Source of the DNA: an uncultured Butyricicoccus sp.
GTDB lineage: Bacteria > Bacillota > Clostridia > Oscillospirales > Butyricicoccaceae
Assembly: GCA_900557315.1 (NCBI GenBank)
Contig: USSI01000083.1
Span: 1 to 6,429 of the forward strand
Direction of reading: 5' to 3'
DNA: 6,429 nt
A program made the translations under genes and the position numbers. The notes beneath the pieces were generated by a model. The model made no database searches. It saw only the letters and a list, made by a program, of their open reading frames with translations, and was not told where the DNA came from. This document shows positions 5,605 through 6,429 of this stretch, piece by piece (within the stretch, counting starts at the first letter, position 1; every line of letters begins with the position of its first letter).

Positions 5605-5883
5605 TTACTGCGGGTAAACGGAAACCTGCTTGCGGTCCTTACCCAGACGCTCGAAGCGGACAACGCCTTCCACCTTGGCGAACAGGGTGTCGTCCTTGCC
5701 GCGGCCGACGTTCAGGCCCGGATGGATCTTCGTGCCGCGCTGACGGACAAGGATGTTGCCCGCCGGGACGGTCTGGCCGTCCGCGCGCTTCACGCCAAGG
5801 CGCTTTGCCTCGGAGTCACGGCCGTTCTTGGTCGAACCTACGCCCTTTTTATGAGCGAAAAACTGTAAGCTGATCTGCAGCAT
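5605..5883 (-). CDS. rpmA: 50S ribosomal protein L27 with cleavable N-terminal extension
   Basis: L27 sits near the peptidyl transferase centre, where its N-terminus reaches the tRNA acceptor ends. The 92-residue protein starts [14 protein letters not shown] and continues [17 protein letters not shown], then [18 protein letters not shown], all standard L27 blocks, and ends in VSVYPQ. The first nine residues (MLQISLQFF) are the Firmicutes-type extension, which in Staphylococcus aureus is removed by the protease Prp between Phe9 and Ala10. The same Phe-Phe-Ala junction is present here at the same position. The start ATG has GGAGG nine bases upstream, inside the prp reading frame, and the two genes overlap by 35 nt. 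Alternative downstream starts would remove the conserved extension, so this start is secure. Confidence 0.97.
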   Translation of the reverse strand: MLQISLQFFAHKKGVGSTKNGRDSEAKRLGVKRADGQTVPAGNILVRQRGTKIHPGLNVGRGKDDTLFAKVEGVVRFERLGKDRKQVSVYPQ

Positions 5884-6208
5884 CTGCGTGCACCTCCATT
5901 ACGTTCAAAAAATCCGAATAATTCTGTTCCAGCTCGGCAAAATGCATTTTCAGCGCCATGAGCGCGTCCTGTCCGCGTTCCAGCCCCGCGCCCTGCGGCA
6001 GCGTGATGCGGATGTGCGCGCCTTCATCCTCGATCAGGGTATCGACCGGGATGTGCTGCACGTCAAACAGCAAAGCATGGGTCAGCATGACCGCGCTGGA
6101 AATCGCCGCACAGACGATGTCCTCCCCTTCCTCCGCGTAGCCCGCGTGGCCGAGGATGTCCACGGAAAGGAGTTTGCCTCCCTGCGACGAAAATGTGACC
6201 TTTGTCAC
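5849..6208 (-). CDS. prp: Ribosomal-processing cysteine protease Prp (YsxB family)
   Basis: Prp removes the N-terminal extension of L27 so that mature L27 can function in the ribosome. The 119-residue protein has the diagnostic block [19 protein letters not shown] (20-38), carrying the catalytic pair His21 and Cys33. The fold continues with a hydrophobic helix and an ITLPQG strand. It starts at GTG (6208), four bases after the rplU stop; the next Met is at residue 41, beyond the catalytic residues, so GTG is the only sensible start. The Shine-Dalgarno is weak (AAGGCGTAAGGCT), suggesting coupling to rplU translation. The C-terminal 11 residues (after Ala108) are encoded in DNA that also encodes the start of rpmA, which makes this protein slightly longer than I recall for the family. 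It is the enzyme for the protein encoded next to it. Confidence 0.93.
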   Translation of the reverse strand: MTKVTFSSQGGKLLSVDILGHAGYAEEGEDIVCAAISSAVMLTHALLFDVQHIPVDTLIEDEGAHIRITLPQGAGLERGQDALMALKMHFAELEQNYSDFLNVMEVHADAADQLTVFRS

Positions 6209-6212
6209 AGCC

Positions 6213-6429
6213 TTACGCCTTGATGGACGCGATGGTCACCTTGGTATACGGCTGGCGATGGCCCTGGCGCTTGCGGTAACCCTTCTTGGGCTTCATCTTG
6301 AAGATGTTGATCTTCTTGCCCTTGCCGGTCTTCTCGACCGTGCCGGTTACAGCGGCGCCGGAAACGTAAGGAGCGCCGACGGTGAGCTGATCGCCCTCGC
6401 CTACAGCCAGAACCTCGTCAAAAGTAACG
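6213..6429 (-). CDS. rplU: 50S ribosomal protein L21, C-terminal fragment (5' end beyond the window)
   Basis: L21 binds 23S rRNA in the large subunit. The last 71 codons are present, about two thirds of the roughly 103-residue protein. Recognisable are [22 protein letters not shown], split here as [10 protein letters not shown] and [11 protein letters not shown], then [20 protein letters not shown] and the signature [12 protein letters not shown], ending TIASIKA before TAA. It is the first visible gene of the rplU-prp-rpmA-obgE operon and is followed by prp after four bases. The operon promoter and any L21 leader regulation lie outside the window. Confidence 0.96.
   Translation of the reverse strand, partial: VTFDEVLAVGEGDQLTVGAPYVSGAAVTGTVEKTGKGKKINIFKMKPKKGYRKRQGHRQPYTKVTIASIKA

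Noticed and set aside
1..6429. CRISPR arrays, tRNA or rRNA genes, insertion sequences and phage features
   Set aside because: No regularly spaced repeats, tRNA cloverleaf, transposase or terminal inverted repeats were seen. In particular no mobile element explains the junction near 705.

Overview
The window looks like DNA from one or two anaerobic, GC-rich Clostridia (Oscillospirales-like gut Firmicutes is my best guess). The support is the rplU-prp-rpmA-obg order, an L27 with the Firmicutes-type cleavable N-terminus, a group B-type [FeFe] hydrogenase, and a Rex-like redox operator. All convincing genes lie on the minus strand, so transcription runs from high to low coordinates.

Right part (about 4200-6429): the end of rplU (L21), then prp (the protease that trims L27), rpmA (L27) and obgE (ribosome-assembly GTPase). 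prp and rpmA overlap by 35 nt out of frame. A terminator-like hairpin lies between rpmA and obgE, and a strong intrinsic terminator follows obgE. Together these genes make, mature and assemble large-subunit ribosomal proteins.

Middle (about 1340-4100): an EamA/DMT-type membrane transporter with its own extended -10 promoter, then a monocistronic [FeFe] hydrogenase. The hydrogenase promoter region carries an 18-bp near-perfect Rex box, which would tie H2 metabolism to the NADH/NAD+ ratio. A perfect 13-bp hairpin terminator ends that transcript.

Left part (1-1245): an open reading frame that begins as a PdaA-like membrane-anchored polysaccharide deacetylase and changes, in frame, into a nearly complete cytoplasmic MarR-family regulator at about position 705. 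The MarR stop codon overlaps the start of ftsH (ATGA), and ftsH runs off the window. Oligonucleotide usage changes sharply near this join: GCGC/CGCG words occur about twice in bases 1-700 but more than twenty times in the next 700. The deacetylase lacks its last catalytic motifs and the MarR lacks only its first residues. The simplest reading is that two unrelated loci have been joined, probably by an assembly error at a short shared sequence and less likely by real recombination. This join is the most important thing to check before using the window as a single genome segment.
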